Notes: generated by a model not told the origin, from the letters alone. Shown: positions 15,251 through 24,064, numbered from the stretch's first letter. The stretch: DNA of 33,986 nt from Streptomyces sp. WAC06614 (GCF_003949795.1 NZ_RPRY01000042.1:1-33986); one strand, 5' to 3'. Made by a program: numbers and translations.

Positions 15251-17119
15251 ATGACATCCGCACAGCCGGCCCCGCACCCGACCGACCCCCGGCCGGGGAC
15301 CAACAACTTCCAGGTCGACCTGCGCGGCCTGGTCGACCTGCTCTCCCACCACCTCTACTCCAGCCCCCGCGTCTACGTCCGCGAGCTCCTGCAGAACGCG
15401 GTGGACGCGGTGACCGCCCGGCACGCCCACCAGCCCGAGGCCGAGGTCCGCATCCGGCTGACCGCCGCCGACGGCCAGGTGTCCATCGAGGACAGCGGCA
15501 TCGGCCTGACCGCCGAGGAGGCCCACTCCCTGCTGGCCACCATCGGCCGCAGCTCCAAGCGCGGCGGAGAGCACGGCCTGGAGACCGCCCGCCGGGAGTT
15601 CCTCGGCCAGTTCGGCATCGGCCTGCTCGCCTGCTTCGTCGTGGCCCGCCAGATCCGGGTCGTCACCCGGTCCGCCCGCGACCCCGAGGCCCTGCCCGTC
15701 GAGTGGCTCGCCACCGACGACGGCTCGTACACCGTGCGCGAGCTGCCGCCCGAGGCCCGCCCCGAGCCCGGCACCACCGTCCTCCTCCAGGCCCGCCCGG
15801 GCGCCGAGGAGTGGCTGGTGCCCGCCACCGTCGAGCGGCTCGCCCGCGACTACGGCAGCCTCCTGCCCTACGACATCACCTTCGACGACGGCCTGGGCGG
15901 CGCGCCCCGCCCCGTCACGGACCGGCCGGCCGTGTGGGACCGTTCCTACCCCAGCCCCGCCGCCCGCCGCGTCGCGCTCGCCGGGCACTGCGCCGACCTC
16001 TTCGGCTTCACCCCGCTCGACAGCATCGACCTGGACCTGCCCCTCGCGGGGATCCGCGGTGTGGCGTACGTCCTGCCCGACCCGACCAGCCCCGCCCACC
16101 GCGCCGGCCACCGGGTCCACCTCAAGGGCATGCTGCTCACCGACCAGGCCGACAACCTCCTGCCGGACTGGGCGTTCTTCGTCCGGGCCGTGCTCGACAC
16201 CGACGCGCTGCGGCCCACCGCCTCCCGCGAGAACCTCTACGACGACGAGACGCTGGCCGCCGTCCGCGAGGCCCTCGGCGTCCGCGTGCGCGGCTGGCTG
16301 ACCGAGCTCGCCGCCGGCGATCCGGAGCGCCTGGCCGCCTTCCTGAACGTCCACCACCTCGGGGTGAAGTCGCTCGCCCGGCACGACGCCGAGCTGCTGG
16401 GGCTGATGCTGCCGTGGCTGCCGTTCGAGACCAGCGACGGGTCGATGAGCCTGGAGGAGTTCGCCGCCGCGCACACCGAGATCCACTTCACCCGCACCGT
16501 CGAGGAGTTCCGCCAGATCGCCCCGATCGCGGCGGCCCACGGCCTCGGCGTGGTCAACGCCGGCTACACCTACGACGCCGACCTGCTGGCCCTGCTGCCG
16601 TCCGTACGGCCCGGCCTGAAGGTCACCGAACTCGACGCCGGCGCCGTCACCGACCGCCTCGACCCCGTCCCGACCTCCGCCGAACTGGCCCTGGCCGGGT
16701 TCCTGTCCACCGCCCGCACCCGTCTGGAGCCGCAGAGCTGCGACGTGGTGCTGCGCGCCTTCCAGCCGGTGTCCGTCCCCGCCCTCTACCTCGACGACCG
16801 GCAGGCCCGCCAGGAGCGCGACCGTGCGGTCGCCGTGGAGAACGCCGACGACCTGTGGGCCGGCATCCTCGGCTCGCTGCGCGGCTCCGCGCCGCGCGCC
16901 CGCCTGGTCCTCAACCACAACAACCCCCTGGTCCGACGGCTCGCCGCCCTGCCGGACGCCCAGCTCACGGGCACCGCCGTCGAATCCCTCTACGGGCAGG
17001 CCCTGCTGATGTCCCAGCGGCCGCTGCGCCCCGCCGACTCCACCCTGCTCAACCGGGCCTTCCTCGGGCTCCTGGAATGGGCGACCCACTCCGTCACCGG
17101 CCAGGAGGACCCCAGGTGA
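15251..17119 (+). CDS. HSP90-family ATPase (HtpG-like)
   Basis: A 622-residue chaperone-type ATPase. The N-terminal GHKL ATP pocket is intact: RELLQNAVDA near 44-53 with catalytic Glu45 and Asn49, DSGIGL at 81-86, IGRSSKR at 98-104 and the lid glycine motif GQFGIG at 119-124. ASRENLYDD near 323-331 matches the middle-domain SRE segment of HSP90. The rest is divergent from ordinary HtpG, although the length is similar (E. coli HtpG is 624). GAGGTGA 7-8 bases upstream supports ATG 15251. The gene is translationally coupled to the helical-repeat protein at 17116, so the two probably act together. I leave the symbol empty because this is likely a distinct HSP90 branch. Confidence 0.87.
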   Translation: MTSAQPAPHPTDPRPGTNNFQVDLRGLVDLLSHHLYSSPRVYVRELLQNAVDAVTARHAHQPEAEVRIRLTAADGQVSIEDSGIGLTAEEAHSLLATIGRSSKRGGEHGLETARREFLGQFGIGLLACFVVARQIRVVTRSARDPEALPVEWLATDDGSYTVRELPPEARPEPGTTVLLQARPGAEEWLVPATVERLARDYGSLLPYDITFDDGLGGAPRPVTDRPAVWDRSYPSPAARRVALAGHCADLFGFTPLDSIDLDLPLAGIRGVAYVLPDPTSPAHRAGHRVHLKGMLLTDQADNLLPDWAFFVRAVLDTDALRPTASRENLYDDETLAAVREALGVRVRGWLTELAAGDPERLAAFLNVHHLGVKSLARHDAELLGLMLPWLPFETSDGSMSLEEFAAAHTEIHFTRTVEEFRQIAPIAAAHGLGVVNAGYTYDADLLALLPSVRPGLKVTELDAGAVTDRLDPVPTSAELALAGFLSTARTRLEPQSCDVVLRAFQPVSVPALYLDDRQARQERDRAVAVENADDLWAGILGSLRGSAPRARLVLNHNNPLVRRLAALPDAQLTGTAVESLYGQALLMSQRPLRPADSTLLNRAFLGLLEWATHSVTGQEDPR

Positions 17120-20100
17120 GCACGATGAACCCCGACGAGATCCGGCGCGCCCTCCGGGAGAACCACCGGCTGCCCTACGGCGCCGCGCGCAACGCCCAGG
17201 CCGAGAGCCTGGCGGCCGCCGCCGAGGCGACCGGCGACCGCGCCCTGCTGCGCCAGGCGCTGAGCACCCAGATCGACGCCTACGAGTACAGCGCCGAGCG
17301 CACCCGCATGGTGGTGCCGTTCGCCCGGCTGCTCCAGGAGTACGACCGCGATCCGGCCGCCTTCGACGCCCACGAGACCCACTCGCTGTTCTGGCGGTTC
17401 AAGTGGGTGGCCGGACGGATCGTGGAGTCCCCCGACATACCCGTGGCGTCCGTCACCGGCTGGCTGGACGACATGGAGCGGCGCTACCGGCTGGCCGGCT
17501 ACAGCGAGCGCGCGGTACGCCAGTCGGAGTTCTACCTGGCGGACGCCATCGGCGACGACGAGCGGGCCGAGCGGGCCATCAGCCGCTGGGCCACCGCCGA
17601 CCGCGACCGGATGAGCGACTGCCACGCCTGCGAGACCAACACCCAGGGCTGGTTCTGGGCCCGCAAGGGCGAGGACGCCAAGGCGGTGGAGGTGTGGGAG
17701 CCCGTTCTGAACGGCAGCCAGACCTGCATGGAGGAGCCCCACCGGGTGCTCGGGCGCTCCCTGCTGCCCCTGGTCCGGCTCGGCCGCACCGACGAGGCGC
17801 GCGCCCACCACCTGCGCGGCTACCGCTTGGTGCGCGGCAAGGACAGTCTGCTGCGCGAGGTCGGCCTGCACATCGAGTTCTGCGCGCTGACCGGCAACGA
17901 GGGCCGCGGCCTGGAGATCCTCGCCGACCATGCCGGCCGGCTCGCGCCGTTGGCGGACGTCGAGTCGCAGATGGAGTTCTACGGCGGCGTGCTGGTCCTG
18001 CTGCACCGGCTGAGCGCCCTGGGCCACGGGGAGCAGCCCGCCGTCCCGTACGCGGGCAGCGCCCGCACGGTGGCCGGGCTCCACGAGGTGCTGCGCGCCG
18101 AGGCCCTGGAGATCGCCCGACGCTTCGACGTGCGCAACGGACACACCCGGGTCTCCGACGAGCTGGTGGCCCGCATCGAGGCCGAGCCGCTGCTGGACGT
18201 CCTGCCGCTGGGCGTGCGCAGCGCGGCGCTGCCGCAGCCGGCGGCGGGCCCGTCCGCGGGCGCGGGCGCGGGTGCGGGTACGGCGGCGGGTACGGCGGCG
18301 GGTGCCGGTTCGGGCACGGCCACGGCCGGCGCGGCGGACCGGCGGGCCCCCGTGGCCGCTGCGGGCCGGGCGGCCGTCGAGGACTTCGCCGAGCTGGTGG
18401 CACGGGCCCGTACGGCCCGCGCCCAGGGACACCCCGCGGCCCGGGCCCTGTGGGACGAGGTGGACCGCCGGTCCCAGGAGCCCGGGCAGGAGTCCGCGCC
18501 GGACGACGCCCTGGCCGCCGACCTGCTGGAGCACCGCGTGGTCGCGGCGGCCCGGGACGAGGACCCGACCGCCGCGGAGCGGTTCGCGGAGGTCCGCGAC
18601 GCCCACCGGGCGGCGGGGCGGGAGCACCGGGCGGTCCTGGCCGAGCTGTACCTGGCCACGGTGGCGGCGCAGTCCGGTGCCGGACCGGAGGAGGTCCGCG
18701 CCCTGTTCGCCACGGCGGAGGCCCACGCCCGGGCCCTGCCCGCCGACGAGCCGGTACGGGCCCGGCGGACCGCCCAGGTGGAACTGGACCGGCTCCGCTT
18801 CGAGGCGTACCTCGACGCCACCGGCCGGGCCGACGCCACGGACACGGCCGACGGGCCCGCCGGGGCGGACGGGGCAGGGACCGGGGGCGGGACGGCGGAC
18901 GCGCTGGGCGCCTTCGTCGCGAACCACGGCCAGGACCCGGAGCTGGCCGCCGAGACCGCCGAGGCCGAGGAGCTGCTGGCCCGCCGGGCGCTGGAGGCCG
19001 GGGACGTCGAGCGCGGCCTGGCGCTGCTGGCCTCGGCCGCCGAGCGGGTCGTGGCGGCGGAGCGGCCGTGGCTGGCGGTGGACCCGCTGGCCACGCGCGG
19101 CGGCGTCCTGATGCAGCTGGGCCGGTCCGAGGAGGCCGAGGAGGCCGCCCGCGCGGCGCTGGCGCACGCCGTGGAACTGACCGACGCCGAGCAGCAGGGC
19201 GCCCTGCGGCTGTCCCTGGCGGACATACTGCTGCGCCGGGAAGGAGATCCGGCGGAGGCGGCGGGCCTGGCGCTGGACAGCGCGCACTGGTTCGACCAGG
19301 CCGGTCTGGCCGCGGCCGGCGGTGCACAGGCCCGGCTCTGGCTGGCCCGCGCCTACGCGGCGGACGGGCGGACCGTGGAGGCGGTCGAGGTGCTCCAGTC
19401 CGCGTTGCCGGACCTGCTGGAGCACGGCGAGCAGCAGGCCGTGTTCACGCGGGAGCGCCTGGGCGACCTGCTGACCGAGCTGCGCGACCATCGGGGCGCC
19501 GCCGAGCAGTACCTGCGGGCGGCGGACACCGCCCAGGGCTGGGAGCACCAGGGGCCGCACGCCCATCTGGCCCAGGCAGCGGCGGACGCCCTGCGGTCGG
19601 CGGGCATGGGCGAGCAGGCCGTCGCCGCGTACGAGCGGGCCCTGCGGCTGCGCCGGGAGCTCGGGGACGCGCCCGTGGCGGTCGTCCGGATCCTGCGCTC
19701 GCTGGCCTGGCTGCGGCTGAACGAGGACTCCGCGAACGGGACCACCGACGCGATGGTGGCGGCGGCCCGGGCCCGGATGGACGAGGCCGAGGAGGTGCTG
19801 CGGGCCGCGCTCGCCGAGCACGGGGACGATCCGCAGCTGCGCTACGAACTCGCCCAGACCTGGCAGCAGCTCGCCCAGATCCTCGACCGGCGGATCGACG
19901 CGTACGTCGACGACGAGGAGGACGAGGAGGAGGGCGGCGACGTCGACGGAGGCGAGGGGGAGTTGCGCGAGCCGCTGACCGAGGCCGCGCTGCGGGCGTT
20001 GCGCGACGAGGCCGTCGTGCTGTGGGACCGGGCCGTCGGGCTCTATGCCGAGCTGGGCCCGGAGCACCTTCCGGAGCGGCTCCAGTGCCTGAACGGCATC

Positions 20101-20253
20101 GTGTGGACCGAGCGGGCCCTGGGCGAGGTCCCGGTGTCGGAGGACCGCCTGAAGGCGCTGCTCGAGGAGGCCCGGGCCCTGCCCGAGGGCGTGGCGCCCG
20201 GATGGCTGCTGCCGCAGGCGGAGTACCTGCTCGCCTCGCTGCACGAGCAGTAG
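17116..20253 (+). CDS. Large helical-repeat (TPR-like) protein paired with the HSP90-family ATPase
   Basis: A 1045-residue soluble protein with no signal peptide or membrane segment. GTG 17116 overlaps the HSP90 stop (GTGA) and has GGAGG 8 bases upstream; the ATG at 17125 is less well placed. Two all-helical halves are joined by a Gly/Ala/Pro-rich linker at about 373-415. The N-terminal half has a compact motif CHACETN (Cys169, Cys172). The C-terminal half has repeated helix pairs of TPR character, such as ALRLSLADILLRREGDPAEA and AAADALRSAGMGEQAVAAYE. A second low-complexity patch lies near 568-595 and a strongly acidic one (DDEEDEEEGG) near 931-940. TPR proteins are classic HSP90 partners in eukaryotes, so a co-chaperone or client-scaffold role is inferred. 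No enzymatic domain is visible. Confidence 0.8.
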   Translation: MSTMNPDEIRRALRENHRLPYGAARNAQAESLAAAAEATGDRALLRQALSTQIDAYEYSAERTRMVVPFARLLQEYDRDPAAFDAHETHSLFWRFKWVAGRIVESPDIPVASVTGWLDDMERRYRLAGYSERAVRQSEFYLADAIGDDERAERAISRWATADRDRMSDCHACETNTQGWFWARKGEDAKAVEVWEPVLNGSQTCMEEPHRVLGRSLLPLVRLGRTDEARAHHLRGYRLVRGKDSLLREVGLHIEFCALTGNEGRGLEILADHAGRLAPLADVESQMEFYGGVLVLLHRLSALGHGEQPAVPYAGSARTVAGLHEVLRAEALEIARRFDVRNGHTRVSDELVARIEAEPLLDVLPLGVRSAALPQPAAGPSAGAGAGAGTAAGTAAGAGSGTATAGAADRRAPVAAAGRAAVEDFAELVARARTARAQGHPAARALWDEVDRRSQEPGQESAPDDALAADLLEHRVVAAARDEDPTAAERFAEVRDAHRAAGREHRAVLAELYLATVAAQSGAGPEEVRALFATAEAHARALPADEPVRARRTAQVELDRLRFEAYLDATGRADATDTADGPAGADGAGTGGGTADALGAFVANHGQDPELAAETAEAEELLARRALEAGDVERGLALLASAAERVVAAERPWLAVDPLATRGGVLMQLGRSEEAEEAARAALAHAVELTDAEQQGALRLSLADILLRREGDPAEAAGLALDSAHWFDQAGLAAAGGAQARLWLARAYAADGRTVEAVEVLQSALPDLLEHGEQQAVFTRERLGDLLTELRDHRGAAEQYLRAADTAQGWEHQGPHAHLAQAAADALRSAGMGEQAVAAYERALRLRRELGDAPVAVVRILRSLAWLRLNEDSANGTTDAMVAAARARMDEAEEVLRAALAEHGDDPQLRYELAQTWQQLAQILDRRIDAYVDDEEDEEEGGDVDGGEGELREPLTEAALRALRDEAVVLWDRAVGLYAELGPEHLPERLQCLNGIVWTERALGEVPVSEDRLKALLEEARALPEGVAPGWLLPQAEYLLASLHEQ

Positions 20254-20314
20254 CGGCCCCCGGCCGCGGGCCCGGCACCCGGCCTCGTCCGCGCGGGCGG
20301 CCGCTCGTGCGCCC

Positions 20315-20353
20315 CGGCCCCTGCCCTGGCGGATTCCGCAGGGCAGGGGGCCG
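20315..20353. terminator. Bidirectional hairpin terminator between convergent genes
   Basis: CGGCCCCTGCCCTG (20315-20328) pairs with 20339-20353 with one bulged base. The loop is itself the palindrome GCGGA-T-TCCGC (20329-20339), so the stem can extend by partial re-pairing. It lies between the stop of the helical-repeat gene (20253) and the stop of the LLM oxidoreductase (20363), and could end transcription from both sides. No T run is present. Confidence 0.75.
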
Positions 20354-20362
20354 GGCGGCGGG

Positions 20363-21268
20363 TCAGGCGCCGAGCTGCCCCAGGGCCTCCGTGGCGATCT
20401 TCTCGAAGACGGCCTCGTCGGCGGCGAAGTCGGAGTCCGGGATCGGGGCGTGGATCACGATCTCGGTGAAGCCCAGCTCACGGTGGCGACCGGCGAAGTC
20501 CACGAAGGCGTCCAGCGACTCCAGCACGGTGTTGCGCTCCGGGGTGAAGCCGGTCAGCAGGATCTTCTCCATCGGCTCCACGTCCCGGCCGATCTCCGCG
20601 CAGGCCTTGCCGAGCTTCTCCAGCTGGCCGCGCATGGCGGCCAGCGACTGCTCCGGGGTGCCCGACTCGTAGAGCTTGGGGTCGCCGGTGGTGACCCAGG
20701 CCTGCCCGTGGGCCGCGGCCAGCTTCAGCCCGCGCGGCCCGGTCGCCGCCACCGCGAACGGCAGCCGCGGACGCTGGACGCAGCCGGGGATGTTGCGCGC
20801 CTCGTCGGCGGAGTAGAAGACGCCCTGGTGGGTGACGGCGTCCTCGGTCAGCAGCCGGTCCAGCAGCGACACGAACTCGGCGAACCGGTCCGCCCGCTCC
20901 CGCGGGGTCCAGGGCTCCTGGCCCAGCGCGGTCGCGTCGAAGCCGTTGCCGCCGGCGCCGATGCCGAGGGTGACCCGGCCTCCGGAGACGTCGTCGAGCG
21001 AGATCAGCTCCTTGGCGAGGGTCACCGGGTGCCGGAAGTTCGGGGAGGTGACCAGCGTGCCCAGGCGCAGCCGCTCGGTGGCCGTCGCCGCCGCCGTCAG
21101 CGAGGGGAGCGCGCCGAACCACGGGCGGTCCCGGAACGAACGCCACGACAGGTGGTCGTAGGTGTAGCCGGTGTGGAAGCCGAGCTGCTCGGCCCGCACC
21201 CACTGGTCACGGCCTCCCTCGTGCCAGCGGCGTACCGGAAGGATCACAGTGCTCAGACGCAGACTCAT
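20363..21268 (-). CDS. LLM-class flavin/F420-dependent oxidoreductase
   Basis: A 301-residue luciferase-like TIM-barrel enzyme. Typical features are LGFHTGYTYDHLSW near the N terminus, ATERLRLGTLVTSPNFRHPV near 63-82, the cofactor-binding region SGGRVTLGIGAGGNGFD near 95-111, and FAVAATGPRGLKLAAAHG. In Streptomyces such proteins usually use coenzyme F420, sometimes FMN; sequence alone does not decide. ATG 21268 is 7 bases after TAGGCT (21276-21281, minus) with no Shine-Dalgarno sequence, indicating a leaderless transcript. It stands alone on its strand between convergent and divergent neighbours, so its substrate is not indicated by context. Confidence 0.87.
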   Translation of the reverse strand: MSLRLSTVILPVRRWHEGGRDQWVRAEQLGFHTGYTYDHLSWRSFRDRPWFGALPSLTAAATATERLRLGTLVTSPNFRHPVTLAKELISLDDVSGGRVTLGIGAGGNGFDATALGQEPWTPRERADRFAEFVSLLDRLLTEDAVTHQGVFYSADEARNIPGCVQRPRLPFAVAATGPRGLKLAAAHGQAWVTTGDPKLYESGTPEQSLAAMRGQLEKLGKACAEIGRDVEPMEKILLTGFTPERNTVLESLDAFVDFAGRHRELGFTEIVIHAPIPDSDFAADEAVFEKIATEALGQLGA

Positions 21269-21275
21269 GTCCCAG

Positions 21276-21281
21276 AGCCTA
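21276..21281 (-). promoter_or_regulatory. -10 element of a probably leaderless LLM oxidoreductase transcript
   Basis: Minus-strand TAGGCT, then 7 bases, then the ATG at 21268. It is the same hexamer and nearly the same spacing as in front of pheA and the sensor kinase gene. Confidence 0.45.
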
Positions 21282-21396
21282 CGGCGCCGCCCGCAACGAG
21301 CGCGCAGCCCACAACCCGCCCCGGTGCGTCCGCCCGGGGCACCCGCCCGGTGCCCCGGGCGGTCCGTCGCGTGCCCGGCATGGGCGAAGATGGAGC

Positions 21397-22260
21397 GTGA
21401 CCTCGGCTCCCCAGCGCCCCGACCGGCCTGCTCCCGCGACGACCCGGCTCATCGCCACCGACCTCGACGGCACCCTGCTGCACGACGACAAATCCGTCTC
21501 CGCACGTACCGTCGCCGCGCTCGCCGCCGCGGAGGAGGCGGGCATCGAGGTCTTCTTCGTCACCGGCCGCCCGGCCCGCTGGATGGACGTCGTCAGCGAC
21601 CACGTCCACGGCCACGGGCTGGCCATCTGCGCCAACGGCGCCGCGGTGGTGGACCTGCACGCAGGGCGCGAGTTCGTCCAGGTCCGGGCGCTGCCCCGGC
21701 AGGCCGCGCTGACCGTGGTGCGGACGCTGCGGGACGCCGCGCCCGGCACCTCCTTCGCGGTCGAGCTGACCACCGGCATCCACTACGAGCCGGCGTACCC
21801 GCCGTTCTTCCTTGACCCCGGTGCCACGGTGGCGACCGCCGAGAAGCTGCTGCACGAGGACCCGCCCGGCAGCGCCGCCCCGGTGCTCAAGCTGCTGGCG
21901 CACCACCCGGAGCTGTCCCCGGACGCGTTCCTCGCGCTGGCCCGGTCAGCCGCGGGCGAGTACGCCGCCATCACCCGGTCCAGCCCGACGGCCCTGCTGG
22001 AGATCAGCGGCCACGGCGTCTCCAAGGCCAGCACCCTGGCGCTGTGCTGCGAGCAGCGGGGCATCCTGCCCGAGGAGGTGGTGGCGTTCGGGGACATGCC
22101 CAACGATGTGGAGATGCTCAGCTGGGCGGGCACCTCCTACGCCATGGGCAACGCCCACCCGGACGTGATCGCGGCGGCGTCCGGCCGTACGGTCGCCAAC
22201 AACGAGGACGGGGTGGCCGTGGTCATCGAGCAGATCCTCGCCGCCCGCCTCGCCCGCTGA
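21397..22260 (+). CDS. HAD-superfamily (Cof/IIB-type) hydrolase
   Basis: A 287-residue predicted phosphatase related to the one at 4200-5012. Motif I DLDGT has Asp22 and Asp24; motif II is VFFVTGRPARW; motif III is the Lys in HGVSKASTLALCCEQRGI; motif IV is FGDMPNDVEMLSWAG. The C2 cap is longer than in its paralogue, with an extra His/Tyr-rich stretch (GIHYEPAYPPFF). Start GTG 21397 follows GGAGC directly, so a leaderless or very short leader is likely; an alternative in-frame start within the leader is not evident. It is a stand-alone gene divergent from the LLM oxidoreductase. Substrate unknown. Confidence 0.87.
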   Translation: MTSAPQRPDRPAPATTRLIATDLDGTLLHDDKSVSARTVAALAAAEEAGIEVFFVTGRPARWMDVVSDHVHGHGLAICANGAAVVDLHAGREFVQVRALPRQAALTVVRTLRDAAPGTSFAVELTTGIHYEPAYPPFFLDPGATVATAEKLLHEDPPGSAAPVLKLLAHHPELSPDAFLALARSAAGEYAAITRSSPTALLEISGHGVSKASTLALCCEQRGILPEEVVAFGDMPNDVEMLSWAGTSYAMGNAHPDVIAAASGRTVANNEDGVAVVIEQILAARLAR

Positions 22261-22324
22261 CCGCCCACCGGCCCGAGTCCGCTCGGCCGGGCCGTCCGGC
22301 CGGGCCCGTGGCCGTCCTCGCGGC

Positions 22325-24040
22325 CTAGAGCGGGGCCTGCCAGACCAGCGTGGTCCCGCCACCGGCTTCGCCCAGCCCGGGCCCGTACCAGCTCGCGCCA
22401 CCCAGGGACTCGGCCCGCCGCCGGAGGTTGCGCAGACCGCTGCGGCGGCCGCCCTCGGGGATGCCCACCCCGTCGTCGGCGACCTCCAGCCGGACCGCGG
22501 ACCGGCCGTCGTCGAGGGTGGCGGTGGAGTCCACCACCACCTCGATCCGGGAGGCCTCGGCGTGCCGGAAGGCGTTGGACAGCGCCTCGCGCAGGGCGGC
22601 GATCAGGTTCTTGCCGACGAGCTCGCCCACGGCGTTGTCGACGGGCCCGATGAACCGGTGCGCGGGCTTGAAGCCCAGCGGCACGGCCGCCATGTTGATC
22701 TCCCGCAGCACTCGGGTGCGCAGCCCGGACGGGGCCTCGGCCGGGCCCTGCTGGAGGGCGAAGATGGCGGTGCGGATCTCCTGGATGGTCACGTCCAGCT
22801 CGTCCACGGCCTTGCCGACCCCGTCGACGACCTCCGGGACGACGGACCTGCGCTGCGCGCTCTCCAGCATCATCCCGGTCGCGAACAGTCGCTGGATGAC
22901 CAGGTCGTGCAGGTCCCGGGCGATCCGGTCACGGTCCTCGAACACCGCCAGCCGTTCCCGGTCGCGCTGCGCCTCGGCCATCATCAGGGCCAGCGCCGCC
23001 TGCGAGGCGAACTGGGTGGCCAGCGTCCGCTCCGCCTCGGTGAACGGCCGTGCGCCCCGCCACCGCGGGGTGACCAGGGCACCGAGCACCCGCCCCCCGC
23101 TCTGCAGGGGCAGCATCATGCACGGGCCGTAGGCACTGGTCAGCCTGCCGGTCATCCGCGGGTCGGCGGAGGCGTCGTCGGCGAACACCGGCTCCCCGCG
23201 CAGCAGGCTCTGCACCACCGGGCTGTCCACGGGGATCACCACCCCCAGCGAGGCGGCCGGTTCGTCGGCGGACACCGCGACGATCTCCATGTCGCCGTCG
23301 GTGGCCGGGAGCATCACGATGCCGGCCGCCGAGTCGGCCAGGTGGCGGGCCTGCTCGGCGACGACGGACAGCGCGTCGTCGGCGTCGCCGCCGGACAGCA
23401 GGGCGGTGGTGACGGCCACCGAGCCGTCGATCCACCGCTCGCGCTGGGTGGCGGCCTCGTAGAGCCGGGCGTTGCCGATGGCGATGCCCGCCTCGGTGGC
23501 CAGCACCCGGACCATGTGGACGTCGTAGTCGTTGAACTCCTCGCCGCCGCGCTTCTCGGCGAGGTAGAGGTTGCCGAAGATCTCGCCCTGGACCCGGATG
23601 GGGACCCCGAGGAAGGTCTTCATCGGCGGATGGTGCGGCGGGAAGCCGGCCGAGCGCGGGTCGCGGGTCAGATCGGCCAGCCGGACCGGGTCGGGATGCC
23701 GGATCAGTGCCCCGAGCAGCCCCCGCTTGCCGTCGGGCCGGTGCCCGATCCGGGCGGCGGCCGCCGGGTCGATCCCGTACGTCACGAAGTCGGACAGGCC
23801 TCGGCCTTCCGTGTCCACCACCCCGATGGCGGCGTACCGGGCGCCGGCGAGTTCGGCCGCGGTCTCGCAGATCCGGTCCAGCGTGGAGTGCAGTTCCAGC
23901 CCGGTGCCGACCGACCGCATCGCCTCCAGGAGCTGCGGGACTCGGGCGGTGAGCTCGGTGGACAGGCCCTGCAGACTCCGGGTGGCCTGGGTGGCGGCCT
24001 CCAGCGGGTCCGGTGACTCCTGCGACTCCTGCAGTGACAT
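22325..24040 (-). CDS. GAF-GAF sensor histidine kinase, DevS/DosT-like
   Basis: A 571-residue soluble kinase. Two GAF domains span about residues 48-195 and 215-355. A HisKA_3 dimerisation domain carries the phospho-acceptor His378 (DRIARDLHDLVIQRL), and the HATPase domain at the C terminus has EALSNAFRHAEA (N box), DDGVGI (G1) and a GLRNL-type G2. GAF-1 has GFPPHHPPM (residues 132-140), the segment that supplies the heme ligand His in mycobacterial DevS and DosT, so heme-based O2, NO or redox sensing is plausible. No response regulator is adjacent. ATG 24040 is preferred because TAGGCT (24048-24053, minus) lies 7 bases upstream; an in-frame ATG at 24064 abuts the cydCD stop and would read through from the cyd operon. 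Confidence 0.88.
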   Translation of the reverse strand: MSLQESQESPDPLEAATQATRSLQGLSTELTARVPQLLEAMRSVGTGLELHSTLDRICETAAELAGARYAAIGVVDTEGRGLSDFVTYGIDPAAAARIGHRPDGKRGLLGALIRHPDPVRLADLTRDPRSAGFPPHHPPMKTFLGVPIRVQGEIFGNLYLAEKRGGEEFNDYDVHMVRVLATEAGIAIGNARLYEAATQRERWIDGSVAVTTALLSGGDADDALSVVAEQARHLADSAAGIVMLPATDGDMEIVAVSADEPAASLGVVIPVDSPVVQSLLRGEPVFADDASADPRMTGRLTSAYGPCMMLPLQSGGRVLGALVTPRWRGARPFTEAERTLATQFASQAALALMMAEAQRDRERLAVFEDRDRIARDLHDLVIQRLFATGMMLESAQRRSVVPEVVDGVGKAVDELDVTIQEIRTAIFALQQGPAEAPSGLRTRVLREINMAAVPLGFKPAHRFIGPVDNAVGELVGKNLIAALREALSNAFRHAEASRIEVVVDSTATLDDGRSAVRLEVADDGVGIPEGGRRSGLRNLRRRAESLGGASWYGPGLGEAGGGTTLVWQAPL

Positions 24041-24047
24041 GGTCTTG

Positions 24048-24053
24048 AGCCTA
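24048..24053 (-). promoter_or_regulatory. -10 element before the sensor kinase
   Basis: Minus-strand TAGGCT followed by 7 bases and ATG 24040. It implies a separate leaderless promoter for the kinase in addition to read-through from cydCD, whose stop is only 25 bases upstream. Confidence 0.45.
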
Positions 24054-24064
24054 GTTAGTCCCAT

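Noticed and set aside
18235..18360. Tandem GC-rich repeats as a satellite or recombination site
   Set aside because: They encode an in-frame Gly/Ala linker of the helical-repeat protein and are explained by coding for low-complexity sequence.
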